Shown here: positions 1 through 10,934 of the stretch, piece after piece | How positions within the stretch are numbered: the first letter of the stretch is position 1 | How the letters are laid out: each line of letters begins with the position of its first letter | Assembly: GCF_000834055.1 (NCBI RefSeq) | Contig: NZ_JXSQ01000027.1 | Location: 1 to 35,150, forward strand | Length of the DNA stretch: 35,150 nucleotides | Direction: 5' to 3' | Source: Leucobacter komagatae | GTDB lineage: Bacteria > Actinomycetota > Actinomycetes > Actinomycetales > Microbacteriaceae | Notes under the pieces: model-generated | Databases searched by the model: none | The model's input: the letters and a program-made list of their open reading frames with translations, nothing else | What the model was told of the DNA's origin: nothing | Made by a program: the position numbers and the translations under genes

Positions 1-516
1 CGTCACCTGCGTGAGCTGATTGTTCTGGAACGCGTAGCCGCTGATTGTCGTGACCGAGTCAGGGATCCTCACCTGCGCGAGCTGATTGCGAGAGAACGCA
101 AAGTCACCGATGGTCGTGACCGAATCGGGGATCGTGACCTGCGTGAGCTGATTGTCCCGGAACGCCTGGCTGTCGATGGTCGTGACCGAATCGGGGATCG
201 TGACCTGCGTAAGCTGATTGTCCCAGAACGCCCGGCTGCCAATGGTCGTGACCGGGTACGGGGTGCCGTTGATGGTGACGGTGCCAGGGATCGCCACAGT
301 GGTACCACCGATGGCCGGGTCATAACCGGTGGCGGTGGCGCCTGCAGAGACGTTTGTGTCGTCAGCGATGAACGTGATCCCGTTAACGGTCGTGGTGACG
401 GCGGCGGCATGGGCTTGGCTTGGCGTCATGAGCAAGCCCGTGGCAGTCAACAGCACGGTCACGGCCAGAGCGAACCACCGTGTCGAGTGGGAATTCATAC
501 TCGCTTGGGCAACCAC
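1..516 (-). CDS. BspA-type leucine-rich-repeat surface protein (3' part beyond window)
   Basis: Reading the minus strand gives a signal peptide (hydrophobic stretch [15 protein letters not shown], cleavage near SQAHA-A) followed by a linker. Then come LRR_5/BspA-like repeats of exactly 22 residues (66 bp): [22 protein letters not shown]. At least four units are visible and the frame is still open at base 1, so the protein is truncated by the window edge. Start choice: a GTG at 516 sits 4 nt after AAGGAG (521-526 complement); the ATG at 498, in the same frame, has no nearby Shine-Dalgarno and is the alternative. Such repeats form secreted or cell-wall adhesins in many bacteria; the ligand and anchor cannot be seen here. 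Family assignment is good, function is inference. Confidence 0.8.
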   Translation of the reverse strand, partial: MVAQASMNSHSTRWFALAVTVLLTATGLLMTPSQAHAAAVTTTVNGITFIADDTNVSAGATATGYDPAIGGTTVAIPGTVTINGTPYPVTTIGSRAFWDNQLTQVTIPDSVTTIDSQAFRDNQLTQVTIPDSVTTIGDFAFSRNQLAQVRIPDSVTTISGYAFQNNQLTQVT

Positions 517-783
517 AGGACTCCTTCGTTCGTGGCGTCCGTGCCGTGCCAGGATTGCGGCACACACCAAACGCTCTGACCCCGGTAGCACGGGCCCAGT
601 TATAGCAGCATCCTATCGATTCCCCTAGCCATCGCGCGAGACCCGTACTCGCAGAGACTCCTCACCGCGGGTGTGCAGCGGTCGGACCGGGCTGTTCGGT
701 CATACCCTGATTCGCGGCTCGTCAGCATCGCGGGCTTGGCACTTGCGACGGACCACGCAGCCGTCGTAGCCGCAGTAGCCGGC
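517..783. other. Intergenic region upstream of the LRR gene
   Basis: About 270 bases with no convincing gene; open frames here have no family resemblance or ribosome binding site. On the minus strand TATAAC (604-599) is a possible -10 for the LRR gene, without a good -35 at 17 bp. A short hairpin (GTGCCG 541-546 / CGGCAC 558-563) lies between it and the gene start. Confidence 0.4.
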
Positions 784-805
784 TGCGCGGGCAGCTTCCC
801 GCGCA
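784..805 (-). terminator. Terminator-like hairpin after the FMN reductase gene
   Basis: TGCGCGGG (784-791) and CCCGCGCA (798-805) pair perfectly over 8 bp around the loop CAGCTT, 10 bases after the stop of the minus-strand flavin reductase. There is no T-tract, so it may be a weak or factor-assisted terminator. Confidence 0.55.
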
Positions 806-815
806 CCCGGCTTAC

Positions 816-1400
816 TCAGCTGTGCTGGTGCTCGCGCACGACCTCAGCGAAGCGGGCGAGATACGCGCGAACGAAGCTGACAGTGGAATCATCGACGAAC
901 TCGCCCGCGCTGTCGAGGAGTGACGTTGATTGGCCAAGGAACACCTCGGGCTGCCCGGGGAAGGGCATATCGAAATAGGACAGCGCGAGCCGGAGGTTTT
1001 TCTGCGAGCTGTAGCCGCCCATGCGCCCAACCGAGTGGCTGATGATGCCTGCTGGGAGCCCCTTCCAAGCAACGTCGCTGTTCGGTTTTGACCCGATGTC
1101 GACGGCGTTCTTCAGGCACGCGGGGATCGTGCGGCTGTTCTCTGGCGTGACGAACAGGACGCCGTCTGCTGCCTTGAGGGTCTCGCGGAAGCTGGTGTAC
1201 TCGGCAGGCGTCGGGGTGCCGGCCGATTCCGGGTCGTCGTAGTCGAAGTTGTAGAGCGGCAGCTCGCCGATGGGCACGATCTTCGCTTCGAAGCCGTCTG
1301 GCATCAGGGCGATCGCGTTCAGCGCGATCTTGCGCGCGAGGGAGCCTGCGCGCAGGCTCCCGACGATGACGGAGATGGTGTGGGTCACGCTGTGGGTCAC
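816..1400 (-). CDS. NADPH-dependent FMN reductase (flavodoxin-like fold)
   Basis: A 194-residue member of the NADPH-dependent FMN reductase family (PF03358). The flavin-phosphate loop is GSLRAGSLARKIA near residues 14-26, and the second conserved segment is TPENSRTIPACLKNAVD (family usually TPEYN-x-S-IPG-LKNAID), followed by GRMGG. Such enzymes transfer electrons from NAD(P)H to FMN or quinones in the cytoplasm. The GTG at 1400 is chosen because GAAAGG lies 6 nt upstream; the frame extends to an ATG at 1451, but that adds a Pro/Arg-rich stretch unlike the family. It lies 59 bases after nrdF in the same direction and ends in a hairpin, so it is probably the last gene of the nrdIEF operon. A role in reducing NrdI is inference from position. 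Confidence 0.85.
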   Translation of the reverse strand: MTHSVTHTISVIVGSLRAGSLARKIALNAIALMPDGFEAKIVPIGELPLYNFDYDDPESAGTPTPAEYTSFRETLKAADGVLFVTPENSRTIPACLKNAVDIGSKPNSDVAWKGLPAGIISHSVGRMGGYSSQKNLRLALSYFDMPFPGQPEVFLGQSTSLLDSAGEFVDDSTVSFVRAYLARFAEVVREHQHS

Positions 1401-1459
1401 GCTGTGCCTTTCGTTCGGGGTGGGGCGAGGGGTTGGGGGAGGGCGGCGCACGCGCCCCG

Positions 1460-4748
<3,289 letters not shown>

Positions 4749-4752
<4 letters not shown>

Positions 4753-5276
4753 GCTGTTTTCCTTGTCTCTGCTGCTGCGGTTGTGACCATGGCCCAAAAG
4801 CGTGTGAGGCCAGTCATGACCTGTTCGACGTCGCGCTCTGTCCCCAGCAGTTCGAAGCGATAGAGCTCCGGGACGTTGCATTTCGACGCGATGATGGGCC
4901 CGGCGATGCAGTAGTGCTCGCCGAAGTTGGTGTTGCCCGCGGTGATGACCCCGCGAAGCAGCGAACGGTTCACCTGGTCGTTGAGGAACGTCGCGGTCTG
5001 TCGTGGCACAGCGCCGGATCGCTCGCCACCGCCGTATGTCGGGACGACGAGCACGAACGGCCGCGAGACGCGGATCATCGGCTCGAGTCTGGGCCTGAGC
5101 GGGATGCGGACGGCGTCGCGCTCGAGCCGCTCGACAAAGCGTCTCGTGTTTTCCGAGACGCTCGAGAAGTACACGAGGTCTGGGGACTCAGTGTGGGTGA
5201 GCTCGCGGGCTGGCAGGGGATCTCCGCCGCGCCGGGGTGACGTGTGCAGGGGGCCTCCGTGGTGTTCCCTTGGCAA
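4749..5276 (-). CDS. nrdI: NrdI flavodoxin-like RNR activator (start uncertain)
   Basis: Clear Nrd[16 protein letters not shown] (FMN phosphate loop), [22 protein letters not shown] and the C-terminal [14 protein letters not shown] block. NrdI supplies reduced flavin or superoxide to activate NrdF; in class Ie systems it is needed to convert the R2 tyrosine to DOPA. The start is unresolved. NrdI proteins normally begin 5-10 residues before LVYF, but the frame there has no ATG or GTG. Options are TTG 5276 (listed), CTG 5249 just after GGAGG, CTG 5216 after GGAG, or GTG 5297 and ATG 5333, which fall inside the NrdR operator. Its stop overlaps the nrdE start. No nrdH glutaredoxin gene precedes it, unlike many nrdHIEF operons. 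Confidence 0.88.
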
Positions 5277-5293
5277 GCCCAGTACGCGGCCGG

Positions 5294-5340
5294 CCACTAC
5301 ATGTAGTGCTCGGATTTCGAATCCGGAGCACATCTAGTAT
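5294..5340. promoter_or_regulatory. Tandem NrdR boxes upstream of nrdI
   Basis: A perfect 14-bp palindrome CACTACATGTAGTG (5295-5308) matches the NrdR box (consensus roughly ACACTATATATAGTGT). A weaker half-conserved copy at 5325-5340, ending CTAGTAT, is exactly 31 bp away measured AGT to AGT. NrdR sites typically occur as pairs spaced three helical turns apart, which this fits. Between them lies the short inverted repeat CGGATT-TCG-AATCCG (5311-5325). This implies ATP/dATP-dependent repression of nrdIEF; the nrdR gene is not in the window. Confidence 0.75.
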
Positions 5341-5563
5341 CAACACGTCCATGGGGGGAAAGTGTACGACACGCCGTACAAATAAGTACGGACTACCGAA
5401 CTTGGTCGAGATCGGCCGTGACGGGACCCGGTTGGCCGTGGAGTTTCGCGGCGACCTCGGCTGGCGATTCCCGGGGCGATCCGGCCGACTACAGCTCTGG
5501 GCGAACAGCGCTCGACCGGTTCGCATTGCGCGCCGCAAACGGATAGGATCATCGCCGGGGAAG

Positions 5564-5615
5564 AGACCTGCTTGGGGCAGGTCTGTTCAATTCAGGTGCC
5601 GCGATCGCGGTCACC
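5564..5615 (+). ncRNA. Two leader hairpins preceding an attenuator
   Basis: Hairpin A: AGACCTGC (5564-5571) / GCAGGTCT (5577-5584), loop TTGGG. Hairpin B: GGTG (5595-5598) and CACC (5612-5615) enclose the 12-bp palindrome CCGCGATCGCGG (5599-5610). CCTGC of hairpin A could alternatively pair with GCAGG (5619-5623) at the foot of the downstream terminator, so a switch is conceivable. I do not recognise a known riboswitch class. Confidence 0.45.
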
Positions 5616-5620
5616 AACGC

Positions 5621-5659
5621 AGGGACGCGTCTACTTATTTAGACGTGTCCCTATTTTTT
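5621..5659 (+). terminator. Intrinsic terminator just upstream of the adhesin start (probable attenuator)
   Basis: AGGGACGCGTCTA (5621-5633) pairs with TAGACGTGTCCCT (5640-5652) with one G-U, loop CTTATT, followed by A and six T residues (5654-5659). This is a textbook rho-independent terminator on the plus strand. No plus-strand gene lies upstream for it to end, and the adhesin ATG is only 21 bases further on, so it most likely attenuates adhesin transcription. Confidence 0.75.
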
Positions 5660-5680
5660 GGTTCCTGGGGGGAAGCGACG

Positions 5681-8600
5681 ATGTCTGAGTACATCGCGCC
5701 GCGTTCGCGCGCGCGCATTTTCATGAATTGGCTAGCAGGCGCATTGGTTGCGCTGCTGGTCGTCGGGGGTTTTAGCACCCCGGCAATGGCAGCTGGGGGA
5801 AAGGTCACCGTCTTCCCGGCGAGCTCAAGCGGAGAAGAGCACAACGGCACACCCGTGATGCCGGGTGGCGAAACCTTCTCGTTCCAGCTCGGGTACGGGT
5901 CGATGGATGACGGCGCGGTCTCGACGATCACCCTTCCCGAGGGCGTCACGATCCCCAAGGAGGCGCTCGTCGTCCCTGCTGGGAATACCGCCGTTGAGTC
6001 TCTCGAAATTAACGCAGACGGCCAGCTCGTGATTACCTTCGCGAAGAAGTTCCCGAGCGACGTTAGCCAGGGTGTGCTCGACCTGAAGTTCACCCTCGAC
6101 ACGGTTGAGTACTCTGAGGTTCGCGAACTGAACTGGGACGTCGACGGCGTTCCCACGTCGCAGCAGATCATCGTGACGAAGCCGGGAGACAAGCCGAGCG
6201 CCACGAACGACGGCGCTGAGAAGCGCGTCAACAACCCAAACATCGAGCACTCCATCGTCGACGGCAAAGTCGTCATCGACGAGGCCGTTCTCGGAACGAA
6301 GATTGAATACACCCTCACGGTGCGGAGCAAGGATGCCCGCGACGTCGTTGTGACTGACACGCTCGGAAAGCACCTGTCGTTCGTCGAGGGATCGCTCAAG
6401 GGCACGAAGACCGTGCGCGATGAGAACGACCTCAACCCGGTGAAAACCGCGCTCACGGGGCTCGAAACTATCTCGGGCGAGAGCTTCGAACACAAGTTTG
6501 CTGCCGAGGCAAACTCGGTCTACACCTTCACCTACGAGGCAACCATCGCCGACGCGAAGGCGCTCGCTGCACTCCGCGACGAACTCCAGCAGGCATACGA
6601 CAAGGTCGCAGGCACGGAGAATGGCGGCGCGTACGCGGTTCAGCTCACCAACAACGCTGACGTCTCGGGCACCGCGGTGAACGCGCGCTTCTCGATTGGC
6701 GGAACAGCCGCACCCGAGGATCGCCCCGGCGTAGGCGAGGCGTTCACCAAGTCCGTTGAACCGAAGAACGTGGACCTCGCGGAGCAGCTCAAGGGCGGGG
6801 CAACACTCCCAGAGCCGATCCCGCTGACCTACACCTTGACGGCAGATCTCACGAAGTTCGCTGATTTCGCGAACAACGAGAAGTACAAGCTGCAGAACAA
6901 CGTGGTCATCAAGGACGTGCTCCCTGAGACAGTGGCATGGGATATGCAGGCGAGGAACAGCTTCCTCACCCTCACCGATGCGGCAGGCGACGTGATCCCG
7001 CTGACACCGGCCGACACCTCCAAGCGTGACGTCGACCAGGTGATTGCCGGCGACGACTACAAGTTCCACTACGTCGTCAACGGGCAGCAGCTGTTCGTGA
7101 ACGTCGGAAAGGACGTGAAGGAGAAGTACACCCTCACCGTCAAGGCGACGCTCTTCGAGCTCCCGGTAGAGGCATCCGATACGACCGGCATCTACATCGA
7201 CCGCTTCCTCGCTCGCAACCACGCCAGCTTCAGCTACGGGGGTAAGACGCCCCACAACACGCACGCGGACACCGTTGTCACGACACCGAAGGATCTCTCC
7301 GGCGGCGTTGACGACAAGGACAAGTTCGACAAGACGGCACCGGGCGGCACGCTGACCGCAGTTGCGGGCAACTCGGTTGACGTGCCCTATAACTTCAAGG
7401 TGGGTGCAGGTGTCGGCAACGCGCTCACCTCGCGCATCGTCGACGCGGTCGATCACAGCATTTTCGACGTCACCGAGAAGACGCTGCCCCAGATCAAGGC
7501 GTCGATCACGGGCAAGTACGACTCGGACTACCCCCTCGACGGCGACACGTTCGATGTTTCGATCGACAAGGACGGCAAGCTCGTCATCGCCCCGAACGCC
7601 TCTTTCCCGAAGTCGGCCGATTGGGGAGCTGTTGCCGCTGCGCCAATGAACAAGGCGTGGGAGATTACGTTCAAGCTCCCAACCCACGTGCTCAAGGGCA
7701 AGCAGACGATCGACATCAAGAACTCGGCGAACTACGAGGGATCGGATCTCGAGTACACCTTCATCTCGAGCTCGCAGACGAAGGCGACCAGCTTCGGCAA
7801 CGAGATGGAGGTCCAGAAGCGGGTCTACGACGCGAAGAAGGACGCCTTCACGACGAACCTCCGGGCAGAGACTGTCGACGGCAAGCTCGTCAATGACACG
7901 TTCATCTACCGGGTAGAGCTCATGCCGCACGGGACGTTCTCCAACATGGTGGAGTCCGTCACCGACGTGCTTCCCGCCGGTGTTGAGTTTGTCGGATTCG
8001 TCGCTCCTGAGGATGTCAAGGGTGACCGGGTCTCCACGAACCCCAGCTACAGCGTTCCGGGTTCCAGGCTCACCGCGACCTACGACGCAGCAGCCAACTC
8101 GGTCACGCTCGAAAAGGGCAGGCTCGACAACGGCAAGACCGTGAGCTTGTTCTTCAAGGTCAAGTTGACTGACGCCAAGGAGAACATCGGCGTCACCAAC
8201 ATCATCGGCACGTCCGGCGCGACCATCACGCCGACGAACGACTACCCGCTGAGCCTGCTTAAGCGCGACAGCGCTGACGCGAACAAGCTCATCACGGATA
8301 AGAACGCTCGCTTCTCGGTGCTTGAAGCCGACAAGAAGACTGTCGTGCTCGAAAACCTGCGCGTTGAGAACGGCAAGATTGTGACGGCAGACGGCGGCAC
8401 CCCCGTCATCAAGAAGTCGGAGGACGCGGAAGAGCCGACGACGCTGGGAACCTACTGGCTCCGCGAGGACGTCGCGCCCGCCGGCTACAAGAAGACCGAC
8501 GAGCTGTTCGAGATCAAGTTCGCCGAGGACGAGTCCTCCAACGAGGTCGTGGTCATGAACGATCGCCAGAACTACGCGATCGGCGACTACACCTGGATCG

Positions 8601-10759
8601 ACGCGAACCGCGACGGCATCCAGGACGAGGGCGAAGAGGTGCTTCCCGGTGTAACCGTTGAGCTGCTCAAGGACGGGGAAGTCATCGCGACGACCACGAC
8701 CGACGCTCAGGGCCGCTACCTGTTTGACGAGTTGCCCGCCGGTGAGTACCGGGTGAAGTTCACCCTCACCGAAGAGCAGCAGAAGATCTACACCTTCACG
8801 TCGCAGAACGCAGGCGCGGACGACGCAGCCGATTCGGACGCCAACCCTGCGACCGGCCTCACGACCACAATCGTGCTCGGTGAAACAAACACGAACCTCA
8901 CGAAGGACTACGACCACGGCACCGTCAAGGCCACCGAGGGCATCGACCCCACGTGGGATGCTGGCGTCGTGTTGAAGACCTACGCGATCGGCGACTACAC
9001 CTGGATCGACGCGAACCGCGACGGTATCCAGGACGAGGGCGAAGAAGTTCTTCCCGGCGTGACGGTGGAGTTGCTCAAGGACGGGGAAGTCATCGCGACG
9101 ACCACGACCGACGAGAACGGCCACTACATGTTCGACGAGCTCCTCGCCGGCGAGTACGAGGTGAAGTTCACCCTCACCGAGGAGCAGCAGAAGGTCTACC
9201 GCTTCACCGAGCAGAACTCCGGCTCGGACGTTGCATCGGATTCGGACGCTGACCCGACGAGCGGTCTCACCACGAAGATCGTGCTCGGCGATTCGAACAC
9301 GAACCTCACGAAGGATTACGAGCACGGCACCGTCAAGGCCACCGAGGGCATCGACCCGACGTGGGACGCCGGCGTCATCAAGAAGAGCTGGGCGATCGGC
9401 GATTACACGTGGATCGACAACAACCGCGACGGTATCCAGGACGAGGGCGACGACATCCTCCCCGGCGTCACCGTTGAGCTCATCAAGGATGGCAAGGTCA
9501 TCGCGACAACCACCTCAGATGAGAACGGCCGCTACCTCTTCGACGAGCTCGAAGCAGGCGAGTACCAGGTGAAGTTCACCCTCACCGACGACCAGCAGAA
9601 GATCTACACGTTCACCGACCAGCAGGCCGGCGATGACGGTGCGGCTGACTCGAACGCGGACCGGAAGACGGGTCTCACGACCACGATCGTGCTCGGCGAC
9701 GAGAACCCGAACCTCACGAAGGACTACGAGTTCGGAACCGTGACCGCCACCGAGGGTATCGACCCGACGTGGGACGCCGGTGTCGTGCTCAAGACCTACG
9801 CGATCGGCGACTACACGTGGATCGACGCGAACCGTGACGGCATCCAGAATGCCGACGAGGAGCGCTTGCCAGGTGTCACCGTCGAACTCTTCAAGGATGG
9901 GGTCGTCATTGCGACGACCACGACCGACGAGAACGGCCACTACATGTTCGACGAGCTGCTCGCCGGCGAGTACGAGGTGAAGTTCACCCTCACCGAGGAG
10001 CAGCAGAAGATCTACACGTTCACGACGAAGCTCGCGGGCGGGAACGACGCGGCTGACTCGGATGCGGATCGCAAGACCGGCTTCACCGCAAAGATCGTGC
10101 TTGGCAACGACAACCCGAACCTCACGCATGACTACAGCACCGCTGAGGTCAAGGCGACCGAGGGCATCGACCCGACGTGGGACGCAGGCGTTGTGCTGAA
10201 GAGCTACGCGATCGGCGACGTCGTCTGGATCGACACGAACAAGGATGGCATCCAGGACAGCAACGAGAAGGTGCTCCCCGGAGTCACTGTCGAGCTGTTC
10301 AAGGACGGCAAGGTCATCGCGAAGACCACGACCGATAAGAACGGTCGCTACATCTTCGACGAGCTGATGGCTGGCGAGTACGAGGTGAAGTTCACGCTCA
10401 CCAAGGAGCAGCAGAAGGTCTACAAGTTCACGAAGCAGCACGCTGGAGGCAGCGATGCGGCCGACTCGAACGCTGACCCCAAGACCGGGTTCACCGTGAA
10501 GATCGTGCTGAACGATGACAACGCGAACCTGACGCTCGACTACGAGTACGGAACCGTTCTCGCCACGCAGGGCATCGACCCGACGTGGGACGCTGGCGTC
10601 ATCGTGCTCGACATCGCTACGCCAGTTGACCCGGGAACGCCCGGCGTGAACGAGCTGCCGAGCACCGGCGGATCGCTGCCGCTGACGCTCGGGGGGATCG
10701 CCCTCGCGCTCCTCGCAGCAGGCGCGTCGCTAATGTTCTGGCGCCGTCGCACCGCGTAA
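5681..10759 (+). CDS. LPXTG-anchored multidomain surface adhesin with five SdrD-B repeats
   Basis: 1692 residues. A signal peptide (hydrophobic core around WLAGALVALLVVGGF, cleavage near AMA-A) is followed by beta-rich pilin/adhesin-like modules, including a fimbrial isopeptide D2-like segment near residues 180-300. A SpaA/prealbumin-like module follows (about 857-962; KNARFSVLEADKKT to TYWLREDVAPAGY). Five consecutive SdrD-B domains occupy 965-1644, each 136 residues and beginning YAIGDYTWIDANRDG or a variant. The sorting signal is LPSTG (1659-1663), then a hydrophobic helix and RRRTA. The protein should be linked to peptidoglycan by a sortase, which is not in this window. The ATG at 5681 is preceded by a GGGGGGAAG purine tract; the upstream in-frame extension is rejected because it crosses the terminator. 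Role in adhesion or biofilm is family inference. It is unusually Lys/Asp-rich compared with its neighbours, as surface proteins often are. Confidence 0.92.
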   Translation: MSEYIAPRSRARIFMNWLAGALVALLVVGGFSTPAMAAGGKVTVFPASSSGEEHNGTPVMPGGETFSFQLGYGSMDDGAVSTITLPEGVTIPKEALVVPAGNTAVESLEINADGQLVITFAKKFPSDVSQGVLDLKFTLDTVEYSEVRELNWDVDGVPTSQQIIVTKPGDKPSATNDGAEKRVNNPNIEHSIVDGKVVIDEAVLGTKIEYTLTVRSKDARDVVVTDTLGKHLSFVEGSLKGTKTVRDENDLNPVKTALTGLETISGESFEHKFAAEANSVYTFTYEATIADAKALAALRDELQQAYDKVAGTENGGAYAVQLTNNADVSGTAVNARFSIGGTAAPEDRPGVGEAFTKSVEPKNVDLAEQLKGGATLPEPIPLTYTLTADLTKFADFANNEKYKLQNNVVIKDVLPETVAWDMQARNSFLTLTDAAGDVIPLTPADTSKRDVDQVIAGDDYKFHYVVNGQQLFVNVGKDVKEKYTLTVKATLFELPVEASDTTGIYIDRFLARNHASFSYGGKTPHNTHADTVVTTPKDLSGGVDDKDKFDKTAPGGTLTAVAGNSVDVPYNFKVGAGVGNALTSRIVDAVDHSIFDVTEKTLPQIKASITGKYDSDYPLDGDTFDVSIDKDGKLVIAPNASFPKSADWGAVAAAPMNKAWEITFKLPTHVLKGKQTIDIKNSANYEGSDLEYTFISSSQTKATSFGNEMEVQKRVYDAKKDAFTTNLRAETVDGKLVNDTFIYRVELMPHGTFSNMVESVTDVLPAGVEFVGFVAPEDVKGDRVSTNPSYSVPGSRLTATYDAAANSVTLEKGRLDNGKTVSLFFKVKLTDAKENIGVTNIIGTSGATITPTNDYPLSLLKRDSADANKLITDKNARFSVLEADKKTVVLENLRVENGKIVTADGGTPVIKKSEDAEEPTTLGTYWLREDVAPAGYKKTDELFEIKFAEDESSNEVVVMNDRQNYAIGDYTWIDANRDGIQDEGEEVLPGVTVELLKDGEVIATTTTDAQGRYLFDELPAGEYRVKFTLTEEQQKIYTFTSQNAGADDAADSDANPATGLTTTIVLGETNTNLTKDYDHGTVKATEGIDPTWDAGVVLKTYAIGDYTWIDANRDGIQDEGEEVLPGVTVELLKDGEVIATTTTDENGHYMFDELLAGEYEVKFTLTEEQQKVYRFTEQNSGSDVASDSDADPTSGLTTKIVLGDSNTNLTKDYEHGTVKATEGIDPTWDAGVIKKSWAIGDYTWIDNNRDGIQDEGDDILPGVTVELIKDGKVIATTTSDENGRYLFDELEAGEYQVKFTLTDDQQKIYTFTDQQAGDDGAADSNADRKTGLTTTIVLGDENPNLTKDYEFGTVTATEGIDPTWDAGVVLKTYAIGDYTWIDANRDGIQNADEERLPGVTVELFKDGVVIATTTTDENGHYMFDELLAGEYEVKFTLTEEQQKIYTFTTKLAGGNDAADSDADRKTGFTAKIVLGNDNPNLTHDYSTAEVKATEGIDPTWDAGVVLKSYAIGDVVWIDTNKDGIQDSNEKVLPGVTVELFKDGKVIAKTTTDKNGRYIFDELMAGEYEVKFTLTKEQQKVYKFTKQHAGGSDAADSNADPKTGFTVKIVLNDDNANLTLDYEYGTVLATQGIDPTWDAGVIVLDIATPVDPGTPGVNELPSTGGSLPLTLGGIALALLAAGASLMFWRRRTA
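8573..10612 (+). repeat. Five tandem 408-bp repeats inside the adhesin gene
   Basis: Units start at 8573, 8981, 9389, 9797 and 10205: exactly 408 bp apart with no indels. Each encodes one SdrD-B domain, from YAIGDYTWID to GIDPTWDAGV. Long stretches are nearly identical at DNA level, for example the opening of units 1 and 2, while the loop before the next unit varies. Confidence 0.95.
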
Positions 10760-10795
10760 CCGAACCGCGTAACCGCGTAGCTTCGGCACGTAAGT

Positions 10796-10840
10796 AAGAG
10801 GGGGCGTAGCCCGGCACACAGCCGGGCTACGCCCCCTCTT
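10796..10840 (+). terminator. Terminator of the adhesin gene
   Basis: A perfect 20-bp stem (10796-10815 with 10821-10840) around the loop ACACA. The outer AAGAG/CTCTT gives a short T-rich exit. It lies 37 bases after the adhesin stop. Confidence 0.9.
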
Positions 10841-10934
10841 CGTTGTCTGGTGGTGCGGCGGCTTTCCCGGGGTAGCAGATCGCGAGCCGCGGGAGTCAGT
10901 CGGAGTGTCAGCGCCGCCCGATAGCGTTGCTGGC

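Larger units (their letters stand above)
5341..5680 (+). other. Divergent intergenic region and leader of the adhesin gene
   Basis: No supported gene. The reading frame of the adhesin stays open upstream, but the translation is Arg-rich and unlike any family. A tentative promoter is TTCGCA (5520-5525), 18 bp, TAGGAT (5544-5549), which would start RNA near 5556. The resulting ~125-nt leader contains three hairpins, listed separately. Confidence 0.5.

Noticed and set aside
1..300. CRISPR-like regular repeats (66-bp period)
   Set aside because: The period is a multiple of three, units differ at synonymous and surface positions, and they encode leucine-rich repeats behind a signal peptide.
517..806. 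Small genes between the LRR and FMN reductase genes
   Set aside because: Candidates on both strands lack ribosome sites, codon bias and recognisable domains.
5556..5660. Assignment of the adhesin leader to a known riboswitch (c-di-GMP, c-di-AMP, SAM-IV, glycine)
   Set aside because: None of the conserved cores I remember for these classes is visible, so it is left unnamed.
5237..5680. In-frame N-terminal extension of the adhesin reading frame
   Set aside because: It crosses a strong intrinsic terminator and the nrdI operator, is Arg-rich without homology, and a proper signal peptide begins at 5681.
5825..9325. 1166-codon open frame antisense to the adhesin
   Set aside because: Mirror of the highly biased codon use of the real gene; translation is a Val/Arg/Glu-rich string with no domains, signal or ribosome site.
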